Assembly: GCA_963677785.2 (NCBI GenBank)
Contig: CAXXDH010000003.1
Coordinates: 2,790,001 to 2,854,000 of the forward strand
Reading direction: 5' to 3'
From: G963665495 sp963677785
GTDB taxonomy: Bacteria; Desulfobacterota; Desulfovibrionia; Desulfovibrionales; Desulfovibrionaceae
Length of the DNA: 64,000 nt
Under the pieces are notes generated by a model. That model did no database searches, was not told where the DNA came from, and worked only from the letters and a program-made list of their open reading frames with translations. Positions within the stretch are counted from its first letter, which is position 1. Every line of letters starts with the position of its first letter. The translations under genes and the position numbers were made by a program. Below, piece by piece: positions 1 to 8,203 of the stretch.

Positions 1-1182
1 GAGCAAACGCATCCGGCCGGAAAAGGAGACAGGCGCGGGGATATATTCCTGAACAAACAGGCCGTTTTCCCTGGTCAAAAAGGAGTCCTCTTCCATGGCA
101 TTGCGAATTCGTTTTGATGGCGTCAGTTGCAGGAAAACAGGCTCGGGACTGTTGCTAACGAAATAATCCTCTCCCAGTCCTTTCACTTTCGAGCTGAAGA
201 AATTTTCCCCCAGTTCTTTGACTTTCGTACTGAAGATATTTTCTTCCTTGTCAGACTCTTCACTTTTTCCCCAGAAGTCCTGGACGACATTTTTCTCGTT
301 TTTCAATACGCTCATGGGTGCGGGAACAAAGGAGACCTTGCTTTTGTCCGTGGGCAGCAAGGCACTGCAACGCAAGCCGTACATTTCCTCGGGCTGGGGC
401 CATTGCCGGAACAGCTGGTAGTAGGTCTTGACCAGCCAGGCGCGGAACTGGTTGCCGGAAATGGCCACTTCCGAACTGAGCACCTGGGCTTGGTCCTTTT
501 CTATGGGCTTGTTGCGCAGGTTCGTGAGAGAGGTCAGTGAGAAGATCGTTTGCTCGGAAGGTGATATCAGTTCCGCATCGGCCGGACAGTGAATTTTTTC
601 CGGTTCTTCCCAAGCGACGGAAACCTCGCCTTTGCCGTAGCCGCGCGAGCGAAAGGCGCCGAATCCGCCGGCAAGAGGCGCGGCCTGTGCGATCAGATCC
701 ATTGCCAGCTCCAGATCTTTTTCGCTTGAAAAATACCCCAGAAAAAGAGTGGATTCCAGCTGGAGTCCATCGAGCCAGGCCAGCTCATGGCTTGCCAAAA
801 AGTTGTCCTTGACCGTCCGCTTGTCGCTGTCCAGGGCGATGCGGGTCGTCACCTTGTAACGTTCGGGGGTCCAGCTATCCGCGGATTTTTCAGCCAGGGA
901 CAGGTCCGTCAGTTGCAACAAGGCCGAAGTCGCCTGGCCTGTTTTGCCGAAAATCTTTTGCAACAGAGCATTTGAAAAGGATTCATCCAAACGGTGCAAC
1001 CAGGAGGCGGCCATGCGCAAATTGTTGCGGACCTGGGTGTCAGGATAAATGGGCTGTTGCTTGGAATTCCTTAGGTGGGGGGTAAAGCCGAATGTCTTGT
1101 TTTCCCCGCCGGAGGTGAACCAGTAGCCACGGGCCGATATGAGCAGTTTGCCTTCGGCAAAAAAGAGTGTTTGCGTTTCCAT
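1..1182 (-). CDS. Type III CRISPR RAMP-superfamily protein (partial, 3' end outside window)
   Basis: Reads open from the ATG at 1182 to the window edge, at least 394 residues, so the C-terminus is missing. It starts four bases after the cas10 stop, so the two are surely co-transcribed. The glycine-rich segment GGFGAFRSRGYGKGEV near residue 190 is the typical C-terminal-type G-loop of RAMP (Cas5/Cas7-like) subunits, and the N-terminal part (YPDTQVRNNLRMAA) resembles the start of type III backbone or cap subunits. A second SGRMRL stretch near the window edge suggests a second RAMP fold. It contains a short tandem duplication (FSTKVKELGENF / FSSKVKGLGEDYF) around residues 320-345. Role inferred: structural subunit of the Cas10 effector that holds crRNA and target RNA. 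The exact subfamily (Csm/Cmr/Csx10-like) cannot be decided here. Confidence 0.75.
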   Translation of the reverse strand, partial: METQTLFFAEGKLLISARGYWFTSGGENKTFGFTPHLRNSKQQPIYPDTQVRNNLRMAASWLHRLDESFSNALLQKIFGKTGQATSALLQLTDLSLAEKSADSWTPERYKVTTRIALDSDKRTVKDNFLASHELAWLDGLQLESTLFLGYFSSEKDLELAMDLIAQAAPLAGGFGAFRSRGYGKGEVSVAWEEPEKIHCPADAELISPSEQTIFSLTSLTNLRNKPIEKDQAQVLSSEVAISGNQFRAWLVKTYYQLFRQWPQPEEMYGLRCSALLPTDKSKVSFVPAPMSVLKNEKNVVQDFWGKSEESDKEENIFSTKVKELGENFFSSKVKGLGEDYFVSNSPEPVFLQLTPSKRIRNAMEEDSFLTRENGLFVQEYIPAPVSFSGRMRLL

Positions 1183-1186
1183 GGAT

Positions 1187-2734
1187 CTATTCCTCTGTTT
1201 GTTGAAGCTTGGAGGGGAGAATCCCTTTCAGTTCCAACAGGGTGGCCAGGTTGGCGGGGTCGATCACGCCCTGCGGCGTAAGGAGACTGTCGTTCAGGAT
1301 TTTGTCCAACGCGGGGCGTGGTACACGGGAACTGAGGCATTTTATCCAAGTTTCGATTTTTTGGGAGGACAGGGCCAGCACTCCCGCCATGGCGTGAATC
1401 TGGCTGTTTTTGAGTTTGCCATGCTTCTGGGGCCCGCAGAGTTCCACATAATCGGCAAGGGTCGGACGTTTGGCGAAGCCGTCTGGGGTATCAGGCGCAT
1501 TGTGCGTAATGAACAGCGGCTTTGCAAAATGCAATGGTTCCGAATCAAAGGAACCTTCTTCCGCCATCACCCGCCAGGTCACTGCGTTTCCCTTTCGGTC
1601 GGTGTCCTTCTTGCATTGTTTCATCAACTCTTCACCGTTTTCAAAAATACGCCTGAAAGGTGTGTGCAAAGAAGTGATGAGAAAGCTGGCTCCGAAACAA
1701 TATGGTTTTAGTCTGGACGGATCCAACATGTTGTTCTTCAGCCATTCGGTGCTCAAGGGATGGTCTTTGTCGAGTTTTTCAATTTCGGATTCCATGATTT
1801 TGGACAGATTGACCAAAAAAGGAACGACAGCTTTGTCCGTCATGACAAAACAGAGGTCATCGCCACCGGCCACAATGATACGGAAGGGGAGATATCCATC
1901 TTGAGCGTGCGGAAAGGTTTCGGCAAGGGCCTCGCTGACTCTTTTGGCGAGGAATTCGGTAACACACTCAAACAATTTTCTTATTTGATCTTCGGGCTGG
2001 TTAAGCCAGGCCACTACCTTGTCTTTCATATTGTTGATGTCGGCAAAGAAAATGCCGAGGCGGTTACGTTCTTCGGCTTCCTGGGAAGGAAAAAGCATTT
2101 CAAAGTCCACTGGCAGGGAAACCGGTTGGGGGTTGATGCCTGTCAGTTCGAAGTACTTTTTATAAACCCGCTGGAGATTAGTAAGTTGTTCGGAAGGAGT
2201 CGAATAGATCTGTTGCAGATCCAGTTGGGCGCATTCCTTGATGCGGCGGCATATGCGGCAGGATTTTATGCGTTTTCCGCCCTGCCTCAATTCTGTTTCG
2301 GCAGGCAATTCTCCGCAGGTTTCGCATACGGCCATATGCGGAAGATGGGCCGAGGCATGTCCTCGCAAATTTCGTTTCTGCGTTTTTAGCGTTTCAAGCA
2401 ACTTTTTTTCAAGGATCGCCTCCTTAAGGCTGGAGGCTTCCACTGGGCCCGCAGCCTGGAATTCGAGCATGGGAAGCGTGGTGGCCACTTCCTTGATCAA
2501 CAGTTTCAAGGCGTCCTTTGCTGCGGATTGCGATCCGAATCGTGCGGTAAGTTTGCCTCCCCCCGCGATGAGAACATCTCCATGACAGGAGTTTACAATG
2601 TCGGGGAGAGTAAGTTCATTGAGCTCCTGCAACAGTTGGCTGAGTCCTGCCATGGACCATAACCGGTCGACGCGGGCTATAACTTTTTGAATAGCGGAGT
2701 ATTGCAACGAGACATAAAAATATTTTTGACTCAT
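1187..2734 (-). CDS. cas10: Cas10 large subunit, HD-less, with GGDD cyclase motif
   Basis: 515 residues. The protein opens directly with the first palm domain (YFYVSLQYSAIQKVI, then DVLIAGGGKLTARF at 53-66), so there is no N-terminal HD nuclease domain. A four-cysteine zinc site follows (C137, C140, C159, C162), then the second palm with FFADINNMKDKV near 229 and the catalytic GGDD at 290-293. Cas10 proteins with an intact GGDD make cyclic oligoadenylates when the complex binds target RNA, so this one is predicted to signal but not to cut DNA through HD. It sits between the DHH gene (158 bases upstream) and the RAMP gene (4 bases downstream). Start: ATG at 2734 with AAAGGGAGAAC before it. Confidence 0.88.
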   Translation of the reverse strand: MSQKYFYVSLQYSAIQKVIARVDRLWSMAGLSQLLQELNELTLPDIVNSCHGDVLIAGGGKLTARFGSQSAAKDALKLLIKEVATTLPMLEFQAAGPVEASSLKEAILEKKLLETLKTQKRNLRGHASAHLPHMAVCETCGELPAETELRQGGKRIKSCRICRRIKECAQLDLQQIYSTPSEQLTNLQRVYKKYFELTGINPQPVSLPVDFEMLFPSQEAEERNRLGIFFADINNMKDKVVAWLNQPEDQIRKLFECVTEFLAKRVSEALAETFPHAQDGYLPFRIIVAGGDDLCFVMTDKAVVPFLVNLSKIMESEIEKLDKDHPLSTEWLKNNMLDPSRLKPYCFGASFLITSLHTPFRRIFENGEELMKQCKKDTDRKGNAVTWRVMAEEGSFDSEPLHFAKPLFITHNAPDTPDGFAKRPTLADYVELCGPQKHGKLKNSQIHAMAGVLALSSQKIETWIKCLSSRVPRPALDKILNDSLLTPQGVIDPANLATLLELKGILPSKLQQTEE

Positions 2735-2801
2735 GTTCTCCCTTTCCTAAGTTTGTTTATGGTTAGAACAACATGGGCATTAGTTGTTTAATTGAGTTTT
2801 T

Positions 2802-2834
2802 AATATAGAATGTAGTATGTTTAGCTACTGTCAA
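2802..2834 (-). promoter_or_regulatory. Possible sigma-70 promoter of cas10
   Basis: In the A+T-rich gap between the DHH gene and cas10, the minus strand has TTGACA (2834-2829) with a TA-rich but poor -10 region about 18-21 bases downstream. cas10 may therefore be expressed independently of the DHH gene's sigma-54 promoter. The -10 match is weak. Confidence 0.25.
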
Positions 2835-2892
2835 TAGTTAATATATAATCATATAAAATTATTTTTTTATTGTAAATAATTGTTGATTTTTC

Positions 2893-3756
2893 TTATAGGT
2901 TAGAACTCAAAATGTTGATGACAGTTATGTCGTCCAAAACGGTTCCCATGATCGGAGCTCCAATTATCCCCTGTTCCGGACGTCCTCCCCAGCCGGATTC
3001 CAACCGTTTCAGTTGATGGAGAGCCTGTTTCAGGCCGTGAGTTAATGAAGGGATACATGAAATAGTGACATGACGCTTGCCTTCAAGGCCTGATGCGACG
3101 GATACATCCGCTCCCATGCTGCGCAGCAACCCATGAATTCCAGGCGCGTCGCAATCAAGAAACATACCGGATTTGCCGCTATTTGTTTTGAATTTAATGA
3201 TGCACTCCATCCGGGAATACAATTGTTTTCTGGCGCTGTGATACGCTACAACAAATGGTTGCATGCCGGGATTGGAGAGGATGTAATCGTCCATATTCGT
3301 AGGGCTGACTTCGTTGTCGATCATTGCGTCTAATAGTTTAACCCCCATATCCAACTGTGAAACTGGTGCTTTGATTAGGGTACGCATGCCCGAATACAAC
3401 ATCGACAGTGTTGTCTTTGTACATCCTGCGAATGCTTTGGAAATGCCAGGAGCCCCCAGGTCCACTGCTGCGACGTAGTCCACGATTGTTTTTATCTGTC
3501 TATTTTTGCAGGAAAAAAACTCATACGCCTGGACACACGCCGGGGGAAGATCGCAGGAGGTGTCATGATGGTCGTAATTGTTTTGCTCAGCCATGCCCGA
3601 GCCGCCGCATTCGATGCAGACGATTTCTCTGGAGTCCAATTCGGCCGAGTTGGCCATGCTATGGCAAACTCGTACCCGAAAACCGGGCCTGTAGCCTGTC
3701 AACCAGGCGGTCAGGCAGGTGTCCAGATCCGGCTTGCGAAAAACATAATGGCGCAT
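2893..3756 (-). CDS. DHH-family phosphoesterase next to CARF-sigma-54 regulator
   Basis: 287 residues from the ATG at 3756, preceded by AAGGGGGATATCA. A longer upstream start is possible, but the sigma-54 promoter at 3807-3823 lies inside that extension, which favours 3756. DHH hallmarks are visible: PDLD at 9-12 (motif I), IECGGSG at 48-54 (motif II region, with E where D is usual), YDHH at 61-64 (the DHH signature), VAAVDLG around 95-101 (motif IV), and a C-terminal GWGGR segment like the DHHA1 glycine motif. DHH/DHHA1 enzymes hydrolyse small phosphodiesters such as cyclic dinucleotides, pAp and nano-RNA. Beside cas10 and a CARF regulator, it may degrade a cyclic oligonucleotide or short RNA and act as an off-switch or effector. 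That role is inference; the fold assignment is from motifs. Confidence 0.7.
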   Translation of the reverse strand: MRHYVFRKPDLDTCLTAWLTGYRPGFRVRVCHSMANSAELDSREIVCIECGGSGMAEQNNYDHHDTSCDLPPACVQAYEFFSCKNRQIKTIVDYVAAVDLGAPGISKAFAGCTKTTLSMLYSGMRTLIKAPVSQLDMGVKLLDAMIDNEVSPTNMDDYILSNPGMQPFVVAYHSARKQLYSRMECIIKFKTNSGKSGMFLDCDAPGIHGLLRSMGADVSVASGLEGKRHVTISCIPSLTHGLKQALHQLKRLESGWGGRPEQGIIGAPIMGTVLDDITVINILSSNL

Positions 3757-3806
3757 TGATATCCCCCTTGCATTGGATTTGAATGCAACATGTAGTGAAA
3801 AGGGAT

Positions 3807-3823
3807 AACAAAATGTGTGCCAA
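3807..3823 (-). promoter_or_regulatory. Sigma-54 (-24/-12) promoter upstream of the DHH gene
   Basis: On the minus strand TTGGCACACATTTTGTT matches the sigma-54 consensus closely: the -24 element TTGGCAC is perfect, the spacing is correct, and the -12 element is TTGT instead of TTGC. The predicted transcript starts about 40 bases before the ATG at 3756. The divergent neighbour encodes a sigma-54 activator with a CARF sensor, so this is its likely target. A 15-base palindrome (TTTTTGA-T-TCAAAAA, 3910-3924), about 90 bases upstream of the -24 element, is a candidate activator site. Confidence 0.7.
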
Positions 3824-3866
3824 TATGCTGGGTATGCATAAACCCACTGAAAATAACCAGTTGGCT

Positions 3867-3896
3867 TTGACAAAACAATTTTTCTGTCGATATATA
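3867..3896 (+). promoter_or_regulatory. Sigma-70-like promoter of the CARF-sigma-54 regulator
   Basis: TTGACA (3867-3872), 18 bases, then TATATA (3891-3896), ending 47 bases before the chosen start of the regulator. This supports constitutive expression of the sensor from a vegetative promoter while its divergent target uses sigma-54. Confidence 0.55.
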
Positions 3897-3943
3897 TTCA
3901 GTTGTGAAGTTTTTGATTCAAAAATGAATTTATGGAGAGGGCG

Positions 3944-5398
3944 ATGAAAAAGGACAGACGCATTCTCGTGTGTTGGGCGGGCAAAACGGACTGTGCGGCT
4001 GCAGAGCAACAACATGACAAAAATTTGGGACCCATTCGAACGCTGACCAGCAACAAGGATTATCCATTTGATGCTGTACATATTCTTTATACCGCGGAAT
4101 TGCACAATAAGATTGAGACATTGAATGAGTGGTTGAAGCATGATGTTCAAACGGTATACCCTCTGGTAACTGAGATAGAGGATCCTACTGATTACAAAAG
4201 TATTTATGATGTGGCATCTCGATTGTTGATGCAGGTGCGAAGTGAATATGGAACTGATGCGGAATACACCATCCATCTGTCTCCTGGAACTCCGACCATG
4301 CAGGCAATATGGATAATCCTGTCAAAAACACGTTTCCCGTCCCGCCTGGTGCAGACGCGTCGTCCCACGGACAAGGGAGAACTTGTTTCGGTCGTCAGCA
4401 TGCCTTTCAATTTGTCCTTTCAGAAGGTTTCAGCCTCTCCTGCTGCGCTTGTCAGCAAGCAGGAAGGCCCTTTTCTGTTTTGTTCCGAGTTGGCGGAAGT
4501 GTACGCATGTGCGGAGAAAATGGCGCCCTTTGATGAACCGATCATGATCAATGGTGAAACCGGAACAGGCAAGGAACTGATTGCCAGACATATTCACGAC
4601 TGTAGCGGACGATCCGGAAAATTCATTCCGATAAATTGTGGCGCCATTCCCTCGGAGCTTTTCGAATCAGAGTTTTTCGGACATGCCAAAGGCGCGTTCA
4701 CAGGTGCCATGGCTGAAAAGGCAGGCCTTTTTGAGCAGGCGAACAAGGGCACGCTTTTTTTGGATGAAGTGGGCGAATTGCCGCTGCAGATGCAGGTCAA
4801 ACTGTTGCGGGTTCTGCAGGAGAGAAAAATACGAAAAATAGGAAAAACAGAGGAAACGAAAGTTGATGTTCGTATTCTTGCGGCAACACATCGTGATCTG
4901 TTTAAAATGATTGAATCCGGGGAGTTCCGCTCGGATTTGTATTATCGTTTGAACAGCCTGCCGTTGAAATTGCCGGCTCTGCGCGAAGTGAAAGACGCCA
5001 TTCCAGAATTGATTGAGAATCGATTTGCAAAGTTGCGGGGAACAATCAATAAGAATTGCAAGCTGTCCGCAGAGGCTTCTGAAGTCTTGTGTTCCTATAA
5101 TTGGCCGGGGAATATTCGCGAGCTTGAAATGAATTTGAAAAGACTCCTGATTCTCACTGAAGGGAACATGGTTACCAGGAAAGATATAGACAGCTATCTG
5201 ATATTTCAAAATGGTGACGCGTCAGGTGACATTGAAGAGCTCCTCATGTCCGGCCTGAGCCTGAAGGATGCGACAAAGGAATTCAAGGCGAAGTACGTGC
5301 AGCATGTCTTGAGTCAGGCCCGCAGCCAGAGTGAAGCCGCCAAGATATTAGAAACGTCGCAACCCACACTGAGTCGTATTGTCAACTCGCAAATGTGA
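3944..5398 (+). CDS. RtcR-like sigma-54 activator with N-terminal CARF-type sensor
   Basis: 484 residues from the ATG at 3944, chosen because GGAGAGG lies correctly before it; an in-frame ATG at 3932 overlaps that ribosome site. Residues 1-160 look like the CARF domain of RtcR: a Rossmann-like start (ILVCWAGKTD) and the ligand-loop region HLSPGTPTMQAIWIIL followed by RLVQTRRP, closely resembling RtcR's TTGT...ARLIQT segment. The centre is a complete AAA+ sigma-54 activator domain: Walker A GETGTGKE, GAFTGA loop, Walker B GTLFLDEV, arginine region FRSDLYYRL. The C-terminus has a Fis-type helix-turn-helix (SEAAKILETSQPTLSRI). CARF domains bind cyclic oligoadenylates or RNA ends. In a Cas10 locus it is a plausible transcriptional sensor of the type III second messenger, acting on the divergent DHH promoter. 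Confidence 0.85.
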   Translation: MKKDRRILVCWAGKTDCAAAEQQHDKNLGPIRTLTSNKDYPFDAVHILYTAELHNKIETLNEWLKHDVQTVYPLVTEIEDPTDYKSIYDVASRLLMQVRSEYGTDAEYTIHLSPGTPTMQAIWIILSKTRFPSRLVQTRRPTDKGELVSVVSMPFNLSFQKVSASPAALVSKQEGPFLFCSELAEVYACAEKMAPFDEPIMINGETGTGKELIARHIHDCSGRSGKFIPINCGAIPSELFESEFFGHAKGAFTGAMAEKAGLFEQANKGTLFLDEVGELPLQMQVKLLRVLQERKIRKIGKTEETKVDVRILAATHRDLFKMIESGEFRSDLYYRLNSLPLKLPALREVKDAIPELIENRFAKLRGTINKNCKLSAEASEVLCSYNWPGNIRELEMNLKRLLILTEGNMVTRKDIDSYLIFQNGDASGDIEELLMSGLSLKDATKEFKAKYVQHVLSQARSQSEAAKILETSQPTLSRIVNSQM

Positions 5399-5558
5399 GT
5401 ATATGTTTTGCTATCCCGAGTCTTTTTTTCGTATCTCAAATTGATTTTTGACGTGTCATGGCATCGAAGACTTCTTCGAATTTGTTCCAGGTGAATGTTC
5501 ATGGTATGTGGCAACACGGATAGAATTTTCAATTAATATTCTTGATGCGAGGTTTTTG

Positions 5559-6038
5559 ATGGGCAAAGTCAAAGACAAAAATGCTTGCAGTCAACTGCTT
5601 CGAGTGCTCAAGGGAGATAATTTTGTTGCTTCCGGAAAGACAAGATCAACACATGTCAGACAAAATGCGATCAGATGGGTGGAGAATGCGATTTTTTGCA
5701 ATGCTCCTGACAGGATACTAAAACAACTGACAGGAGGTGTCTTTCCGGCAAAAGGAGATCTCACACGAACGCATCCTGTTTTTGTGTTGCGCGTGAAGCA
5801 AAATGGTATGATACAGATTTGCCCCATGACATCCAAGGTGCATCCAAAATATTTTTATGTCAGATCCGGTTGTGTGCTGGATACGGGAAGGAAGCAGGAC
5901 CGGGACAGCTATATTCTGGACATGTTGTATTTTAATCGTCCGAAGCATCCGGATTTTCTGGCACAATTGCATTTTCGAGGGGTTGCACCCAAAAAATGCA
6001 TCATGAAAGGAAAACGCTCCGGGGGAACTAATAAATGA
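5559..6038 (+). CDS. Small MazF/PemK-like protein, first gene of the sigma/protease operon
   Basis: 159 residues from the ATG at 5559 (GAGG eight bases upstream); the frame is open to 5448 but that extension has no good ribosome site. The segment KGDLTRTHPVFVLRVKQNG followed by ICPMTSK resembles the GD...RP-(hydrophobic)-V...P-I-TSK core of MazF/PemK toxins, though the usual catalytic arginine and threonine cannot be confirmed by eye. The stop overlaps the start of the sigma-like gene by four bases (ATGA), so the two are translationally coupled. Possible roles: a partner or inhibitor of the sigma factor, or a protease substrate. Function not established. Confidence 0.5.
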   Translation: MGKVKDKNACSQLLRVLKGDNFVASGKTRSTHVRQNAIRWVENAIFCNAPDRILKQLTGGVFPAKGDLTRTHPVFVLRVKQNGMIQICPMTSKVHPKYFYVRSGCVLDTGRKQDRDSYILDMLYFNRPKHPDFLAQLHFRGVAPKKCIMKGKRSGGTNK

Positions 6039-7072
6039 GTGAAATTTTTCAAGACTTGCTGCAACTTCCCCTGGTGCTGCATTGCCTGGAGTGTAGCGCT
6101 GAAATGATTTTTCACAAGAGCCTGAAGCCGGGGACTCCTTTCGCCTGGGTCGGTGAATCTCTGGATTTGGAGTCGGTTGATAAAAGTGACAAAAAAGCGG
6201 CCATACTGGCCATACAAGGGGAGCTGCTCGATATTCTTGGCAGTTCCAAACGATTTGAAACGCAAATCAAGCACGAAATATATCAGGACAACGGCTCCCG
6301 GCTCGTTAATCTTTTCGTGACCATATTCTTCAACGAAAAAAGGAATGCCCGCCGCAATACGGATGCATTTTATTCGTATTACCGTCGCTGTACCGATGTT
6401 TTTCGCGAATCTCCGGAAATCAACAGCATATCTCACGACAAAAAGACATGGTATTCCTGTAACTTCCAGGATGATATGCCCGAATTGAGCAAAGTGGACG
6501 AGTGTACCTGGAGAACCATTTCCTATCCCGCAATACAAGGAGATGCCATCCGCAAAAAACAGTCGGTCATCGCTCTTGCTTCCCATTTTTACGCAGGGGT
6601 CACCAAACTGCGGGAGTCGGACGCATTTTTACCGGTGCGTGACCTGGTCGCCTGGGTTTTTTCATCGGCCATGCCGGACAGGGCAAGCATTGAGTTTGAG
6701 AACGAGCGAGGCGAACAGAATCAAAGACTGGACGAGCTGGAGGATACGAACGCATCCGCAACGGACGGTGTCCCTCTCGACAGCGACAAATTGAAAGAGA
6801 TCGCGGACCGCATTGCTTCTGTTTTTACGCCTGCGATGCGGAGGGTGTTCGGGATGCGCTGGAAACACCTCATCGCTTCTGATGGCAAAGAAACGACTCT
6901 GGATGAAATTGCCCGCGAACTCGGAATGTCCAGCCCGCAAAACGTCAAGTATCATCTGGACAAGTCTATGATTTTATTGAAGGAAGCCATAGAAAACTGG
7001 GATATTGACGAGCAGGCCGATGGAGCTGTTTTTCTTAGCAGGCTCATTGAAATTTGTAATTCGCCTCATTGA
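6035..7072 (+). CDS. Sigma-factor-like protein (CalpS/CASP-sigma-type candidate)
   Basis: 345 residues. The C-terminal third contains a region-4-like helix-turn-helix: FTPAMRRVFGMRW, then TLDEIARELGMSSPQNVKYH, then a basic/acidic helix, as in sigma-70-family and ECF factors. The middle (RFETQIKHEIYQDNGSRLV ... ARRNTDAFYSYYRR) could be a divergent region 2. It is translationally coupled to the MazF-like gene upstream and lies 60 bases before the zinc-finger anti-sigma-like gene. The order sigma, anti-sigma, Lon-like protease parallels the CalpS-CalpT-CalpL operon, in which cleavage of CalpT frees the ECF sigma factor. It is longer and more divergent than a normal ECF factor, so promoter-binding activity is inferred. 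Confidence 0.6.
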   Translation: MSEIFQDLLQLPLVLHCLECSAEMIFHKSLKPGTPFAWVGESLDLESVDKSDKKAAILAIQGELLDILGSSKRFETQIKHEIYQDNGSRLVNLFVTIFFNEKRNARRNTDAFYSYYRRCTDVFRESPEINSISHDKKTWYSCNFQDDMPELSKVDECTWRTISYPAIQGDAIRKKQSVIALASHFYAGVTKLRESDAFLPVRDLVAWVFSSAMPDRASIEFENERGEQNQRLDELEDTNASATDGVPLDSDKLKEIADRIASVFTPAMRRVFGMRWKHLIASDGKETTLDEIARELGMSSPQNVKYHLDKSMILLKEAIENWDIDEQADGAVFLSRLIEICNSPH

Positions 7073-7132
7073 CGGCGTTGCTATAATGAGTGGAGAAAAA
7101 TTTTGCAATCGAATTTGTCACAGGATGATCCC

Positions 7133-8203
7133 ATGATTACCAAAGAGGAAGAATTTCTTCAGAGACTGGCTTGGCAGTCTCTGTATTGCTTGCGTGCCTG
7201 CCCGCCCGATGCGATTCTGTTCGCTGCGGACCCCGGCGCCGAATGCCAGGCTCACATGACCCTTTGTCCTTTTTGCCGGGAAAGGCTCGAGCAGCGTTCC
7301 GCTCGCAAAGCATTGCCTTTGGGCACTTCGTTACCGGAGCTTCCCAAGCGGCCGGCGGTGTCTGCCGGACAGATCTGGTCATTGGAGCCTTACCTGGCAG
7401 GATGGGGGCCGGGCGACCGTTATTACAATCCTCCATTGGTGCTTATTCTTGCGGTTCTCGACATTCCCCATCGTGTCGTTCAGGTGGCCCAGTTGGCGCC
7501 CAACGAAACACTGCTGGGAGTTGACGATCTTGTTCTTGAGGATGCGCATGGAACTGCCGAAGCCTGGAATGTCTATACTGTCCGGATCGATGATCTGCAC
7601 AGGTGCTGGGGAGAAACAAATCCACGCAATGTGCGGGAAGTGATACGGCTCTCCGAACTCGACATACCCGTTCCGGACGGCATCATACGGATGTTCCGTG
7701 ATCTCGAAACAGACGTGGGTGCTTTTTTCGCCATGCAGTCCATCGGAAAAGCGCTTTCAGTTGAAGAAGCCATTCTCGAAATGGATGCATTGCGCAGTTC
7801 CAATCCGGATTGGACCTTTCCTGAGGACCTGGATGATCCGTTTCTTGCTGCAGCCCTTGCCACTCCGCCGCGGTCGCTCCTGTCGTTGGCTGCCGCCAAC
7901 GAAGAGCACATTGATGTCACTGTCATGCGTACGCGGGATGCCGACGTGCAGTTGTCCATGACGCGCGCCTTTCTTGTGGATAAACGGGAAAAGGATGACG
8001 GCATACGATATTTCTTTGAGTTGGATGGGGAGGTTTCCGACTGCAGGGAGATCCAGGTCTGGGTCCGCAATGGGGATTGCAGGAAGCTTGAGACGGTCTA
8101 TTTCGAGCCGGACAGTCCGTATTTCACCATTCAACTGGAGCGGGGCGTTTCCAATACGGATGGTTTTGAGTTTCGCGTTGTTTTGATTTGCCATGAAGCA
8201 TAG
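7133..8203 (+). CDS. Zinc-finger anti-sigma-like protein with MazF-like domain (CalpT-like)
   Basis: 356 residues from ATG 7133 (AGGATG upstream); a TTG at 7103 with GGAG before it is an alternative. The N-terminus has an anti-sigma zinc-finger pattern, C-x3-H-x3-C-x2-C in AECQAHMTLCPFC. Around residues 75-160, AGQIWSLEPYLAGWGPGD, YYNPPLVLILAV and VVQVAQLAPNE resemble the MazF/PemK fold. The C-terminal part, residues 230-356, is rich in beta-strand-like segments and unassigned. CalpT, the substrate of the CRISPR protease CalpL, is a MazF homologue that holds the sigma factor CalpS. This protein has both features and lies between a sigma-like gene and a Lon-like gene, so it is the best candidate for the inhibitor that is cut. 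The assignment is by analogy. Confidence 0.6.
   Translation: MITKEEEFLQRLAWQSLYCLRACPPDAILFAADPGAECQAHMTLCPFCRERLEQRSARKALPLGTSLPELPKRPAVSAGQIWSLEPYLAGWGPGDRYYNPPLVLILAVLDIPHRVVQVAQLAPNETLLGVDDLVLEDAHGTAEAWNVYTVRIDDLHRCWGETNPRNVREVIRLSELDIPVPDGIIRMFRDLETDVGAFFAMQSIGKALSVEEAILEMDALRSSNPDWTFPEDLDDPFLAAALATPPRSLLSLAAANEEHIDVTVMRTRDADVQLSMTRAFLVDKREKDDGIRYFFELDGEVSDCREIQVWVRNGDCRKLETVYFEPDSPYFTIQLERGVSNTDGFEFRVVLICHEA

Noticed and set aside
3757..3873. Longer N-terminus for the DHH protein
   Set aside because: The sigma-54 promoter lies inside it, the text has no family similarity, and the ATG at 3756 has a good ribosome site.
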